From: Candidatus Auribacterota bacterium
GTDB taxonomy: Bacteria; Auribacterota; Tritonobacteria; UBA1439
NCBI GenBank assembly: GCA_026392035.1
Contig: JAPLCX010000013.1
Coordinates: forward strand, 1-62,047
DNA: 62,047 nucleotides
Direction: 5' to 3'
In this document: positions 25,809 to 35,066 of the stretch, piece after piece
How the letters are laid out: the number at the start of each line of letters is the position of its first letter
Position numbering within the stretch: position 1 is the stretch's first letter
Notes under the pieces: generated by a model
The model's input: the letters and a program-made list of their open reading frames with translations, nothing else
Databases searched by the model: none
What the model was told of the DNA's origin: nothing
Translations under genes and position numbers: made by a program

Positions 25809-26725
25809 TATCCATACCTAATCCTCGGGTCGAGGTACGCGTAGGCGATGTCAACCATGAGATTAAACACAAGGAGCATCACGCAGTAGATGAGCGCCAC
25901 GCCGAGGGCAACGGTGTGATCGCGGTTGAAGGCGCTGTTGACAAAGAAACGCCCCAGCCCCGGCAGGTTGAAGATCTTCTCCACCACCACCGAGCCGGTG
26001 AGGATCTGCGCGCTCGCCGGCCCGAGGAAGGTCACCACGGGAAGAATCGCGACCTTGAGGGCATGTTTGTAGATCACCGCAGCCTCCCCGACGCCCCTGG
26101 CGCGGGCGGCCCTGATAAACGGCTGGTTTAGGACATCGAGCATGCCCGCTCTCATGAGCCTCGCGATATACGCCGTGAAGGGCGCGGCGAGCGTGATCAC
26201 CGGCATGACCAGGTGCGCGGGACCTCCCCACTGCGCCACGGGGAGGAGCCGGAGCACAAACACGAACACAATGATGAGCAGCGGGCCGATGACGAAGGTG
26301 GGGATGGAGATGCCCGCGAGGGCAACCAGCATGACGGCGTAATCAATCAGGCCGTTCTGATGCACCGCGGCGATCGTGCCGAAGAGGATCCCCAGGAAGA
26401 GCGCGAGGCAGAGGGCAAGCCCCCCGAGCGCGAGCGAGTACGGGAGCGCCTGCCAGATGATTTCATTGACGCTCCTCCCCTGAAGCTTGAGCGAAGGGCC
26501 GAGGTCGAGGCGGACGAGCCCCCACATATAGCGGAGGCACTGCCGGTGCAGCGGTTCATCGTAGTGATATTTCGCCTTCACATTCTTTTCAATGCTCGGG
26601 GGGAGCTTCCGCTCAGCGTCGAACGGCCCGCCCGGCGCCGCGCGCATAAGGAGGAAGGCGAGCGTCGCGACAATCCACAGCGTCGGAATCATCCAGAGTA
26701 GGCGCCTGATGATATATGCAATCAT
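25808..26725 (-). CDS. Oligopeptide/dipeptide ABC transporter permease (OppB/DppB type)
   Basis: The protein (305 aa) begins MIAYIIRRLLWMIPTLWIVATLAFLLMR; GGAG lies five bases before this ATG, while the upstream in-frame extension is encoded by a repeat. Six hydrophobic segments are visible, with the permease EAA-type loop near 205-225 (RAARARGVGEAAVIYKHALK). It forms one half of the membrane channel. No OppC-type partner or OppD ATPase is found in the window, which is odd because these are usually adjacent. Confidence 0.92.
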   Translation of the reverse strand: MIAYIIRRLLWMIPTLWIVATLAFLLMRAAPGGPFDAERKLPPSIEKNVKAKYHYDEPLHRQCLRYMWGLVRLDLGPSLKLQGRSVNEIIWQALPYSLALGGLALCLALFLGILFGTIAAVHQNGLIDYAVMLVALAGISIPTFVIGPLLIIVFVFVLRLLPVAQWGGPAHLVMPVITLAAPFTAYIARLMRAGMLDVLNQPFIRAARARGVGEAAVIYKHALKVAILPVVTFLGPASAQILTGSVVVEKIFNLPGLGRFFVNSAFNRDHTVALGVALIYCVMLLVFNLMVDIAYAYLDPRIRYG

Positions 26726-26739
26726 CTTATCTCCATCGT

Positions 26740-26820
26740 CGCGAAAGGGAGAAAGGGCGAATCGGCGAATCGGCGATGAAAAAGGCAATCGCCGATTCTC
26801 CGCCTCGCCGTCTCGCCGGC
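26740..26820. repeat. CGGCGAATC / TCGCCG word array
   Basis: Left words GGCGAATCGGCGA are mirrored by right words TCGCCGATTCTCCGCCTCGCCG, in the spacer between oppA and oppB genes. The same word family occurs at 28438-28513 and 31447-31521. Confidence 0.8.
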
Positions 26821-26832
26821 TCAGCGTTACGA

Positions 26833-28410
26833 CTACCGTATGTAGATATACTTCAACGGGTGCTCGTCCAGCGGATTGGGATAGATGCCGCCGATCCGGT
26901 TAGCGTCGTAGAGGTTGATAGAGACATAGAAGTAGATCGGCATGATCGGCATTTCTTCAACCACGAGAATCCTCTCCGCCTCACGGAAGATCTCCATGCG
27001 CCTCTGCGGATTCCGCTCTCTCCCTGCCGCCGCAATCAGCTCGTCATAGCGGCCGCTGCCCCACCCGGTGCGGTTATTCCCGCCGCCGGTGATGAACATG
27101 TCGAGGAACGTGTTGGGATCGGGATAATCCGCCACCCATCCCGCTCGCGAGATAAAGTAATCCAGCTTGCTCTCGGTGTTCAAATAGGTTCCCCACTCCT
27201 GATTGTCCAGTTCGGCGTGGATGCCGAGATTCTCCTTCCAGATTGCCTGCATCTCAATGGCGATCTGCTTGTGGGCCTCGCTCGTGTTGAACAGGATGCT
27301 CACGCTCGGGAATCCCTTCCCGCCCGGGTAACCCGCCTCCGCGAGGAGCCTGCGCGCCTCCCCGGGATTATAGGCGGGCCCATCCGTGCCGCGATAGTGC
27401 GGCATTCCCGGCGGGACAAGCGTCGTCGCCGGAAGCTGCCCTGCGCGTAGAATCTTGTCCACGATCCGCTGCTTGTCGGCGGCGAGGTTGAGCGCCTTCC
27501 GCACGCGCACATCGCTGAGGGGCGGCCGGGTCACGTTGAACCGATAAAAGTACGTGACGAGGATTGTGGTTGTGTGAAAATCCGGCCGCGTCTTGAGTAG
27601 ATCGATCAAGTGGAGCGGGATTCCCGCCCCGTCAACCCAATCAGCCTCGCCCGATGCGTACATGTTGAACGCCGTGCTCTCGTTTTCGGTGGGCAGCGCG
27701 TCAACCACTCCCAGCTTCACATTGTCTCTATCCCAGTAGAGAGGACTTTTAATCAGACGAATCCGCACACTCGGCATCCACTCTTTCAGAATATAGGGGC
27801 CGTTGCTCACAATATTCCCCGGCCTCGTCCAGAGGTCTCCGTAGTGCTCCACGCACGAGCGCTTGACTGGAAAGAGCGTGTAGAATGAGGTGAGGTAGAG
27901 GAAGAACGGAGTCGGCTGTTTGAGCTCAACCTCGATCGTCCTCTCGTCCAGAACCCTCACTCCCACTCGAGAAAAATCTTTGAGCTTCCCCGAGTTGAAC
28001 TCCTCGGCGCCCCTGATATAGAAGAGCTGGTAGGCATAGTATGCCGCGCCCATCGCGGGGTCGAGCGCCCGCTTCCAGGAGTAGAGGAAGTCGTCAGCCG
28101 TTACCGGGGTCCCGTCACTCCAGACGCAGTCGCGCAGGTGGAAGGTGTAACGCATGCCATCATCCGATAGCTCCCATGATTTCGCCACGCCGGGCACTAT
28201 ATCCGTGCCGGTGGGACTCCGTGCCGTGAGCCCCTCGAAAATGGCACTCGCGATCCGGTGCTCCGGCTGCCCCGTCATGAGGGCGGGATCGAGGGTCTGC
28301 ACATCGGCGCCGTTCTCGAAGGTATAGTCGGCCCGTGGCTCCTTTGTCCCACAGCCCGGCGTTGCGAGTGCGGCGAGGAGTGCCCATACATATACAATTG
28401 ATCGATACAT
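26833..28410 (-). CDS. Peptide ABC transporter substrate-binding lipoprotein (OppA type)
   Basis: The 525-residue protein has a signal peptide with lipobox ATPGC (Cys20), so it is lipid-anchored. The SBP family 5 signature is clear: DVQTLDPALMTGQPEHRIASAIFEGL near 36-61, the YTFHLRDCVWSDGTPVTADDFLYSWKRA region near 92-118, and C-terminal motifs such as RAGWVADYPDPNTFLDMF. It captures oligopeptides for import. It lies between OppF- and OppB-like genes in the same direction, with word arrays in both spacers. Confidence 0.93.
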   Translation of the reverse strand: MYRSIVYVWALLAALATPGCGTKEPRADYTFENGADVQTLDPALMTGQPEHRIASAIFEGLTARSPTGTDIVPGVAKSWELSDDGMRYTFHLRDCVWSDGTPVTADDFLYSWKRALDPAMGAAYYAYQLFYIRGAEEFNSGKLKDFSRVGVRVLDERTIEVELKQPTPFFLYLTSFYTLFPVKRSCVEHYGDLWTRPGNIVSNGPYILKEWMPSVRIRLIKSPLYWDRDNVKLGVVDALPTENESTAFNMYASGEADWVDGAGIPLHLIDLLKTRPDFHTTTILVTYFYRFNVTRPPLSDVRVRKALNLAADKQRIVDKILRAGQLPATTLVPPGMPHYRGTDGPAYNPGEARRLLAEAGYPGGKGFPSVSILFNTSEAHKQIAIEMQAIWKENLGIHAELDNQEWGTYLNTESKLDYFISRAGWVADYPDPNTFLDMFITGGGNNRTGWGSGRYDELIAAAGRERNPQRRMEIFREAERILVVEEMPIMPIYFYVSINLYDANRIGGIYPNPLDEHPLKYIYIR

Positions 28411-28437
28411 AATCCCTATCCCTTACGCAGTCTGAAC

Positions 28438-28513
28438 CGGCGAGTGGGCGAATCGGGGAGCCGGCGATTATGGCTCTTTCGCCGTTTCGCCCATTCTCCG
28501 TCTCGCCGTTTCG
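28438..28513. repeat. CGGCGA / TCGCCG word array
   Basis: Left words GGCGAGTGGGCGAATCGGG are mirrored by right words TTCGCCGTTTCGCCC and TCTCGCCGTTTCG, in the spacer between oppF- and oppA-like genes. Confidence 0.8.
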
Positions 28514-29473
28514 TTAATCATACAGCCAGCATGCCACCGCATGGCCCACGGCAACCTCTTTCAAAAAAGGCTCCTCTTTGTCACAGACAGGCATTCGGTG
28601 GGGGCAACGGGGATGGAATCTACAGCCGGGCGGCGGCGCGACCGCCGAAGGCACCTCGCCCTTGATCTTTCCCCTCACCCGCTCAACCGTCTGGCCGATT
28701 TCAGGGACGGCCGCGAGCAGCGCCTGCGTGTAGGGGTGGAGCGGATCGCGGTAGAGCGCGTCCCTGTCCGTCCCCTCGATGAGCTTGCCCAGATACATGA
28801 CCGCCACGCGGTCGGAGATGTGCTCAATGATGCGGAGGTCATGTGAGATGAAAAGATAGGCCAGCCCCATCTCTTCCTGGAGCTTCTCGAGCAGGTTGAT
28901 GATCTGCGCCTGGATCGAGACGTCGAGCGCGGACACCGGCTCATCGCACACGAGCAGCTCCGGCTTGAGGGCGAGCGACCGGGCGATTCCAATCCTCTGC
29001 CGCTGCCCACCACTGAACTCATGGGGATAGCAGTTGAACGAGCGCGAAGGCAAGCCAACCCGCTCGAGGAGGGCCGCAACGGCCTCTTGGAGCTCACGCC
29101 CCCTGGCAATTCCATGAACCCGGAGCGGCTCGCCCACGCTCCCCCCCACCGTCATCCGCGGATCCAGCGATGATATCGGGTCCTGGAAGATGATCTGCAT
29201 CCGGCGGCGTGCGCGACGGAGATCATCTTTCCCCATGTCTCTCACTGAAATCCCCTGAAAAAAAATGGCGCCCTCCGTCGCCTCGGTTAGCCTCAGCACC
29301 GTTTTGCCCACGGTGGTCTTCCCGCAGCCGCTCTCGCCCACCAATCCCAGCGTCTCTCCCCTGTCGAGCGCGAATGAGATATCATCCACCGCGCGGACCC
29401 ATCCCCGCACCCGCGAAAACACGCCGCGGTAGACGGGGTAGTACTTCTTCAGATTTGAAACCTGTAACAGCAT
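28514..29473 (-). CDS. Oligopeptide ABC transporter ATPase (OppF/DppF type)
   Basis: The protein (319 aa from the ATG at 29473) shows Walker A GESGCGKTT near 47-55, the Q-loop, the ABC signature FSGGQRQRIGIARSLAL near 151-167, Walker B LLVCDEP near 172-178 and the H-loop FISHDL. The C-terminal oligopeptide transporter extension with the CRFHPRCPHR motif is present and often binds an Fe-S centre in this family. It pairs with OppB and OppA; a separate OppD ATPase is not seen here. Confidence 0.93.
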   Translation of the reverse strand: MLLQVSNLKKYYPVYRGVFSRVRGWVRAVDDISFALDRGETLGLVGESGCGKTTVGKTVLRLTEATEGAIFFQGISVRDMGKDDLRRARRRMQIIFQDPISSLDPRMTVGGSVGEPLRVHGIARGRELQEAVAALLERVGLPSRSFNCYPHEFSGGQRQRIGIARSLALKPELLVCDEPVSALDVSIQAQIINLLEKLQEEMGLAYLFISHDLRIIEHISDRVAVMYLGKLIEGTDRDALYRDPLHPYTQALLAAVPEIGQTVERVRGKIKGEVPSAVAPPPGCRFHPRCPHRMPVCDKEEPFLKEVAVGHAVACWLYD

Positions 29474-29488
29474 AATTCTCTCATCGCA

Positions 29489-29568
29489 GTGACCCGCCGC
29501 TCGCGTTTCTTCTTCCGGGGCTCGTCGTTCGCACTCCTCTGCACCCGCCACGAGTCACGGATCACTGT
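29489..29568. repeat. GTGACCCG / CGAGTCAC word array
   Basis: GTGACCCGCCGCTCGCGTTTC on the left is mirrored loosely by CGCCACGAGTCACGGATCACT on the right. It overlaps the last codons of nadA and belongs to the same family as the array at 2891-2930. Confidence 0.5.
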
Positions 29569-30481
29569 CCTTACTCACCTCGAGCATGCGCTCGAGGGAC
29601 CTGGCGGCCCGGCCGCGGATCTCTTCGCTGACCGCGACCTGATGCTCCATTCGTTCCAGCGCCATGGCGACCGAATCGAGCGTGGTCATCTTCATGTTGG
29701 GGCAGAGCAACCGTCGGGAGGCGAGATAAAAACGCTTCCCCGGGTTCTCCTGTTTAAGCCGATGCAGGATCCCCGCCTCCGTAACGATGATGAACTCGCG
29801 CGCTTTCGACTCCCGCGCATAGGGGGACATCCCGGACGTGCTGCTGACATGATCGGCGCAGCGCACGACCTCCGGAACGCACTCGGGATGGGCGACAACC
29901 TTGGCCCTGGGGTGCTGCCTCCGAGCCTCGATGATCTCCTCGGGTGTGACCCACGCGTGGGTCGCGCAGTACCCCTTCCAGATAATCAGTCTCTTCAGCG
30001 TCCTCGCCTGCACGTAGGCCCCGAGGTTCATGTCGGGGCCGAAGAGCGCCTCATCCGATGTCAGTGAATCAACGACGCTGACGGCGTTCCCCGATGTGCA
30101 GCAGATATCGCTCTCCGCCTTGACCTCCGCGCTGGAATTGATGTAGGTGACGACCGGCCTCCCCGGGTACGCCCGCTTCCAGTCACGGAGCTGTTGCACG
30201 CCGAGCATGTCAGCGAGCGGGCAACCGGCCTCTCGCACCGGGAGGAGGACTATCTTTTCGGGGTTGAGTATCGAAGCACTCTCGGCCATGAAGTAGACAC
30301 CGCAAAAAACGATCACTCGGGCGCGGGTGGCGGCGGCCTCCCTGCTGAGGCCGAGCGAATCGCCGACATAATCAGCGATCTCCTGCACCTCCCCGCGCTG
30401 GTAATTATGGGCGAGGATGATCGCCCGGCGCGCTTTTCTGAGATTGTCGATGTGTGCCACAAGTTCACAATGCGACTTCAT
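29555..30481 (-). CDS. nadA: Quinolinate synthase
   Basis: The 308-residue protein has the three-domain NadA pattern with the conserved AHNYQ near 25, the first cluster Cys in VREAGCPLADM near 83, the second in VAHPECVPEV near 196 and the third in LLCPNMKMTTL near 263. These Cys bind the [4Fe-4S] cluster that condenses iminoaspartate with dihydroxyacetone phosphate. nadB and nadC are not in the window. The final residues (SKDSDP) are encoded inside a repeat array. It lies upstream of the transporter genes on the same strand. Confidence 0.93.
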   Translation of the reverse strand: MKSHCELVAHIDNLRKARRAIILAHNYQRGEVQEIADYVGDSLGLSREAAATRARVIVFCGVYFMAESASILNPEKIVLLPVREAGCPLADMLGVQQLRDWKRAYPGRPVVTYINSSAEVKAESDICCTSGNAVSVVDSLTSDEALFGPDMNLGAYVQARTLKRLIIWKGYCATHAWVTPEEIIEARRQHPRAKVVAHPECVPEVVRCADHVSSTSGMSPYARESKAREFIIVTEAGILHRLKQENPGKRFYLASRRLLCPNMKMTTLDSVAMALERMEHQVAVSEEIRGRAARSLERMLEVSKDSDP

Positions 30482-30582
30482 AGTAAAGACCGCCGGCGTG
30501 CCATCACGCCCGACAAACCGTTGATGGTTGAGTGTTATGGGTTGAGGGCAAAAACGCAGGTATCATCCTCAGCCACTCGAGG

Positions 30583-31428
30583 TCAGGGTTCAACAAGGAT
30601 GTTATCAATGAGGCGGGCCTTCCCCACCCGTGCGGCGACGGCAATGAGGGTGCGCGTATCGATCACCTTCACAGGCTCGAGCGTCTCCGGAGCAACGACC
30701 TCGACATACTCGACCATAACAAGGGGGGCGTGTGCAATACTGGCCTTCACCGCGTCAATGATCCTACGCGCGTCCCGCACACCTGACTTCACCAGCTCCT
30801 CCGCCTTCCGGAGCGAGGCGTAGAGCACGGCGGCTTCTTTCTTTTCGCGGGCGGTGAGGTATTTATTTCTCGAGCTGCAGGCGAGTCCGCTCTTCTCCCG
30901 TATCGTCGGTATCACGACAATATGCACCGGATAGTTGAGATCCTCGACCATTTTCCTTATGATCGCGACCTGCTGGGCGTCTTTCTGGCCGAACACCGCT
31001 GTGTGCGGGCGCACAATATTGAACAGTTTCGCGACAACTGTGGCAACCCCCCTGAAATGTCCGGGCCGGAACTGGCCGCACAGCTTCTTTGAGAGCCTCT
31101 CCTCGCCGACGAAGGTGGAGTAGCCCACCGGATAGAGCTCATCGCTGCTCGGAGCGAACACGACGTTGACCCTGCGCTGCCGCGCGATCGAGAGATCGTT
31201 CTTCATATCCCGTGGATATGAAGCGAAGTCCTCTCCCCTGCCGAACTGGAGGGGATTGACGAAGACGCTCACGACAAGCCTGTCGCAGAGCTTTCGTGCC
31301 GCTCCGATGAGGATCGAGTGACCGTCATGGAAATACCCCATGGTGGGCACCAGGCCGATCTTGCGCCCCTTCCTGTAGTTGTGCTTCACGTACTTCTGCA
31401 TCTCTTTGACGGTGGTGATGATTTTCAT
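30583..31428 (-). CDS. panC: Pantoate-beta-alanine ligase
   Basis: The 281-residue protein has the nucleotidyl transferase motif VPTMGYFHDGHSILI near 27-41, GKPGHF-like PGHFRGVATVVAKLFN near 115-130, and FGQKDAQQ near 138-145. It makes pantothenate from pantoate and beta-alanine with ATP. It lies downstream of panB in the same direction, with a word array between, as usual for a panBC unit. Confidence 0.95.
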   Translation of the reverse strand: MKIITTVKEMQKYVKHNYRKGRKIGLVPTMGYFHDGHSILIGAARKLCDRLVVSVFVNPLQFGRGEDFASYPRDMKNDLSIARQRRVNVVFAPSSDELYPVGYSTFVGEERLSKKLCGQFRPGHFRGVATVVAKLFNIVRPHTAVFGQKDAQQVAIIRKMVEDLNYPVHIVVIPTIREKSGLACSSRNKYLTAREKKEAAVLYASLRKAEELVKSGVRDARRIIDAVKASIAHAPLVMVEYVEVVAPETLEPVKVIDTRTLIAVAARVGKARLIDNILVEP

Positions 31429-31446
31429 CTATCATTTCCTCGCGGT

Positions 31447-31521
31447 GAACGAATCGCCGCACGGGCAAAACAGCGAAAAAACTATAATCGCCGTTTCTCC
31501 GTTTCGCCCTCTCGCCGTTTC
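31447..31521. repeat. CGCCG / CGGCGA word array between panB and panC
   Basis: Left words GAACGAATCGCCGCACGGGCAAAA (written here as a loose arm) are mirrored by TCGCCGTTTCTCC, GTTTCGCCC and TCTCGCCGTTTCA on the right. It shares the word family of the arrays at 26740 and 28438. Confidence 0.7.
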
Positions 31522-31534
31522 ATCTGTGTCAGGG

Positions 31535-32341
31535 TCACTGATACGAGTGCTCGCTATTCGGATAGCTGCCTGAACGCACCTCTGCCGCGTACCTCGCAAC
31601 GCCCTCGCGCATCGCCGTGCCCAGATCCGCATAGACCTTCACAAAGCGCGCCCTGCGCCCCTCGTACATCCCGACGATATCGTTGAACACAAGAATCTGA
31701 CCGTCGCAGGCCGGCCCTGCGCCGATTCCGATCGTCGGTACGTCCACCGATTCGGTTACCCTCGCCGCGAGGGCCGCGGGCATGCACTCCAGCACGAGGG
31801 CGAATATCCCCCTGCCCTGGAGGTCACACGCATCGTCCACGAGCTTCTGAGCGGCCTCGTCGCTCCTGCCCTGCACTTTGTAGCCACCGAGCACCAGCAC
31901 GTCCTGCGGCGTCAACCCTATGTGGCCGAGGACGGGGACCCCCGCGCGCACGACTGCTTCCACGTGCGCTCCGATCTCCGCTCCCCCCTCCAGCTTGACG
32001 GCCTCCGCGCCCGCCTCCTTGACGAATCTCCCCGCATTGCGCACGGTCTCTTCAATGCTCACGCCCGTCGACATGAATGGCATATCGGCGACAAGGATCG
32101 CCCTGCGGTTGCCGCGCGAAACGGCGCGGGTGTGGTGAATCATCTCTTCCATTGTCACGGGGAGCGTCGTCTGATAGCCCAGGACCACCATCCCGAGCGA
32201 GTCGCCCACCAGTATCATATCAACGCCCGTTTCGTTGAGGACGCGCGACGTGTAGTAATCATAGGCGGTGAGGGCCACAATCTTCTCACCTCGCTTTTTC
32301 ATCTCTCTGAGCACCACGGTCGTTACCTTGTCAACGCTCAT
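31535..32341 (-). CDS. panB: 3-methyl-2-oxobutanoate hydroxymethyltransferase
   Basis: The 268-residue TIM-barrel protein shows VALTAYDYYTSRVLNETGVDMILVGDSLGMV near 22-52, the metal-binding VADMPFMS near 82, GHIGLTPQ near 137-144 and the TIGIGAGPACDGQILV region near 201-216. It makes ketopantoate from ketoisovalerate. Its start overlaps the end of folK by 11 bases, so the two are coupled. Confidence 0.96.
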   Translation of the reverse strand: MSVDKVTTVVLREMKKRGEKIVALTAYDYYTSRVLNETGVDMILVGDSLGMVVLGYQTTLPVTMEEMIHHTRAVSRGNRRAILVADMPFMSTGVSIEETVRNAGRFVKEAGAEAVKLEGGAEIGAHVEAVVRAGVPVLGHIGLTPQDVLVLGGYKVQGRSDEAAQKLVDDACDLQGRGIFALVLECMPAALAARVTESVDVPTIGIGAGPACDGQILVFNDIVGMYEGRRARFVKVYADLGTAMREGVARYAAEVRSGSYPNSEHSYQ

Positions 32342-32834
32342 GGAACGGTCCTTTCCTGAAAACCTTGTGCGTGTCGGTGAGCCTCCTCACCAGTTCTTCC
32401 ACGGTACCGCCCGCGCCAGGGCACACAATATCCTTTGAGATCTCAGCGAGAGGATCGAGGACGAAACGCCGCCCGGGCAACCGCGGGTGAGGCACCGTCA
32501 GCAGATCGCTCCGGATGACGCGGGCGCCGAAAAGCAGAATATCCAGGTCAATGATCCTGGGGGCGTTGCGCGCTCCCCTCGTCCTCCCCATAGCCGCTTC
32601 TATCCCCTGGAGCTCCCTGAACAGCTCGTCGGGGACCAGGGCGGTTTCAACCTCCTGTACGGCGTTGAAATACCATGGTTGCGGCTCGCCGCCGACGGGT
32701 TCCGTGTAGTAGAGTGAGGAAGCCCTGCGCAGCTCAATGCCCCTGATCCTGCCCATGCGGGATGCGGCCTCGCGCAGGTTTTTCTCCCTGTCGCCGAGGT
32801 TAGATCCTATACTGATGTAGGCTGTCTCAATCAT
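32331..32834 (-). CDS. folK: 2-amino-4-hydroxy-6-hydroxymethyldihydropteridine diphosphokinase
   Basis: The 167-residue protein has the HPPK pattern: ISIGSNLGDREKNL near 7-20, FNAVQEVET near 56-64, RTRGARNAPRIIDLDILLF near 90-108 and PHPRLPGRRFVLDPLAEI near 119-136. It transfers pyrophosphate to the pterin in folate synthesis. It is the first gene of folK-panB-panC; the DUF559 element lies just upstream. Confidence 0.95.
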   Translation of the reverse strand: MIETAYISIGSNLGDREKNLREAASRMGRIRGIELRRASSLYYTEPVGGEPQPWYFNAVQEVETALVPDELFRELQGIEAAMGRTRGARNAPRIIDLDILLFGARVIRSDLLTVPHPRLPGRRFVLDPLAEISKDIVCPGAGGTVEELVRRLTDTHKVFRKGPFHER

Positions 32835-32843
32835 AAAGCGCTT

Positions 32844-33223
32844 TTATCTCACAGCTCTCCCTCCCCCCTTGCGGGGGAGGATCGAGGTGGGGGGTATTCT
32901 ATTCCAGATTGCCTGCTTTACACCCTCGATATTGCTTAAAACTTCGTTATCCAAAAAACGAATTATATTAAACCCTTACTTTTAAACCATTCAGTCCGAT
33001 GTGCATCATAGGTAACGCGCTTGGCGTGTTGTCCACCGTCTAATTCTATTATGAGCCTCTTATCAAAGGAAACGAAGTCGACAATATAATAACCTGTCGG
33101 CTGTTGTCTCCGAAACTTAAATCCAGCCATCTGCCGGAGACGAAGATGTCTCCAAAGCGCACGTTCGGCATCCGTGAGATTTTTTCTTAAGCGTCTAGCC
33201 CTGTCTCTTATGTTATTCCCCAT
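32844..33223 (-). pseudogene. DUF559 endonuclease-like gene, frameshifted
   Basis: From the ATG at 33223 the frame reads MGNNIRDRARRLRKNLTDAE, then KFRRQQPTGYYIVDFVSFDK and LIIELDGGQHA, which is the DUF559 (Vsr-like, PD-(D/E)XK related) core. It stops early at 32963 after WFKSKGLI. One base added in the GGG run near 32975 restores FNIIRFLDNEVLSNIEGV, the conserved C-terminus, and the frame then runs into the flanking repeat (encoding NRIPPTSILP) to a stop at 32844-32846. It is a recent frameshift or an assembly error. The gene lies in the loop of a CCCTCCCCC array and its 3' end is built from the repeat itself. Confidence 0.8.
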
Positions 33224-33390
33224 TCTCACCTTCCCCACAAAGGGGTGAAGGGAAATATCCATTCCCCGAGGGAATGCTCTTTCTGATCTGCTGCATATTA
33301 CAGCAATGGCAACATTATCATTTGATAATCGGGTACTGACATAATCTTCATCCCCACCCTGCCCTCCCCCCTCAAAGGGGGAGGGGATAA
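32857..33390. repeat. Gene-bearing array element: CCCTCCCCC words with DUF559 cargo
   Basis: The left arm at 32857-32894 and the right arm at 33349-33390 are each a hairpin of CCCTCCCCCC and GGGGGAGG words with CCCCACC or GGTGGGG beside it. The DUF559 gene lies between. A further short hairpin pair (CCTTCCCC/GGGGTGAAGG) sits at the 5' side of the gene. The same words form the gene-free arrays at 37063-37160 and 52495-52550. Confidence 0.75.
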
Positions 33391-33395
33391 TTGCT

Positions 33396-34583
33396 TTACC
33401 GGTTCTCTATCTTCCCGATCCTCTCCACTGCCTCGCGCAGGCGGTCCTCGTTGACCGTGAGCGTCATGCGGACGTATCCCTCACCGCTGGGGCCGAGGCC
33501 GTTGCCCGGGGTTACCACGATGCCGGCCTTCTGGAGGAGCATTCTGGCGACTCCCTCCGAGGTGAAACCGGAAGGCACATGCGCCCAGACGTAAAAGGTC
33601 GCCTTCGGCCTGGCGACATTCCAGCCGAGCGCCCTGAGGCCATCCACGAGGATATCCCTGCGGCGCTGGTAGATCTCCAGATATTCTGTGAGGAAATCCT
33701 GCGGCCCCCTCAGTGCGGCCACCCCCGCGAGTTGAATAGCCTGAAAAATACCCGAATCGAGATTCGACTTGATCTTACCGAGCCCCGCAATAATTTCCGC
33801 ACGCCCGACGGCGAAACCGACCCTCCAGCCGGTCATGCTGTATGTCTTGGAGAGCGAATGGAATTCGATCCCAACCTCTTTTGCGCCCTCCACCTCGAGG
33901 AAACTGGGAGACCTCAAGCCGTCAAAGGCGAGCTCCGTGTACGCCGCGTCGTGGCAGATGATCACGCCGTGCCGGCGCGCAAACTCGACCACGGAGGTGA
34001 AAAATTCTTTCCCGCACACTGCGGCAGTAGGGTTGTTCGGATAGTTGATGAACATGAGCGTGGATGCGCGACAGATATCGCGTGGAATCCGATCGAGATC
34101 AGGGAGGAAACCGTGCTCCTCCTTGAGCGGCATGTAGCGCGGCTCGCCCCCGGCGAGTATCGTCGTCGCCTGGTAGACCGGGTATCCGGGATCAGGAACG
34201 AGCACCGCATCGCCCGGATTCACGAATGCGAAGGGGATATGACCGATCCCCTCTTTGGAGCCGATGAGGGGCAGCACCTCCGTCGCGGGATCGAGCGCCA
34301 CGCCAAACCGGTGCGCGTACCACTCCGCAATCGCCTGCCTCAGAACCGGCATTCCGAGGTCAAGCGCGTACCGGTGGTTTTCGGGATCGAGCGCCGCCCG
34401 GTGGAGAGCGTCAACAATGTGCGGCGGCGTGGGGAGGTCGGGATCGCCCACACCGAGGTCTATGACATCCCGGCCCGCCCGGATCAGCTCCCGCTTCACC
34501 CTGTCTATTTCAGCGAATAGATAGGGGGGGAGTTTTTTCAACCGCTCGGCCAGCTCAATTTTGATCCTCTTTTCTGAATTCAA
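33396..34583 (-). CDS. dapL: LL-diaminopimelate aminotransferase
   Basis: The 395-residue fold-type I aminotransferase has [13 protein letters not shown] near 40-52, [10 protein letters not shown] near 175-184, and the PLP lysine in [13 protein letters not shown] near 239-251, which is typical of DapL. It makes LL-diaminopimelate from tetrahydrodipicolinate and glutamate in one step; no dapC, dapD or dapE is present. The start is a TTG at 34583 with GAGG six bases upstream. It is followed upstream by dapB, dapA and dapF, in agreement with the short DapL pathway. Confidence 0.9.
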   Translation of the reverse strand: MNSEKRIKIELAERLKKLPPYLFAEIDRVKRELIRAGRDVIDLGVGDPDLPTPPHIVDALHRAALDPENHRYALDLGMPVLRQAIAEWYAHRFGVALDPATEVLPLIGSKEGIGHIPFAFVNPGDAVLVPDPGYPVYQATTILAGGEPRYMPLKEEHGFLPDLDRIPRDICRASTLMFINYPNNPTAAVCGKEFFTSVVEFARRHGVIICHDAAYTELAFDGLRSPSFLEVEGAKEVGIEFHSLSKTYSMTGWRVGFAVGRAEIIAGLGKIKSNLDSGIFQAIQLAGVAALRGPQDFLTEYLEIYQRRRDILVDGLRALGWNVARPKATFYVWAHVPSGFTSEGVARMLLQKAGIVVTPGNGLGPSGEGYVRMTLTVNEDRLREAVERIGKIENR

Positions 34584-34598
34584 ATCCTACCTCTTTCT

Positions 34599-35066
34599 AA
34601 CCGCGGATTGTACGGATTAAACTCACTGGCAATTCAGCTGGCCGATTTGAAGTAATCCTCGCAGATTATCCTTCTCCATTCCAAGCTCTCCTTGCAGAAA
34701 TTAACAAGCAATCCAACTTTTTTACCGGTGGCTTTCAAGTAATTGAAAACCTGAGCTTCATCAATTCCGGTGAGTTCAGAAGTGGCTTTTGTTTCGACAA
34801 TTATCCTATCCTCAACTATTAAGTCGGCCCGGTACATTTGGTTTAAAACAACGTCCTTATAAGAAATCCTGAGCTCTTTCTGCTTGGCAAAGTCGAGTCC
34901 CCTTCTCTCAAGCTCGATGCACAGTGCTTCTTCATACACCGCTTCCAAGAACCCGGGGCCGAGAATCCTGTGAACTTCAATAGCAGCCCCAATGATCTTC
35001 TCTGTGATATCAGCATAGAGAAGAATTTTTCCCATATAATCCGCTTAATCCGCACAATCCGCGGTT
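34599..35066. repeat. Gene-bearing array element: AATCCGC words with GxxExxY cargo
   Basis: The left arm at 34599-34621 (AACCGCGGATTGT then CGGATTAA) matches the reverse complement of the right arm at 35038-35066 at all but two positions over 23 bases. The GxxExxY gene fills the loop. The same words form the outer arms of the array at 36917-37243 and the half-array at 2073-2100. Confidence 0.85.
34634..35035 (-). CDS. GxxExxY protein (PD-(D/E)XK nuclease-like)
   Basis: The 133-residue protein has the name-giving motif in LGPGFLEAVYEEAL near 25-38 and the nuclease-like core YRADLIVEDRIIVETKA near 69-85, with D71 and E82-x-K84 in the right places for a PD-(D/E)XK site. The family is common in uncultured bacteria and has no proven function. 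It lies between dapL and dapB, in the same direction, enclosed by the two arms of an AATCCGC word array. The array plus gene looks like one inserted unit. Confidence 0.88.
   Translation of the reverse strand: MGKILLYADITEKIIGAAIEVHRILGPGFLEAVYEEALCIELERRGLDFAKQKELRISYKDVVLNQMYRADLIVEDRIIVETKATSELTGIDEAQVFNYLKATGKKVGLLVNFCKESLEWRRIICEDYFKSAS

Noticed and set aside
25808-29473. Complete peptide transporter operon
   Set aside because: OppB, OppA and OppF types are present, but no OppC-type permease or OppD-type ATPase can be found on either strand in the window.
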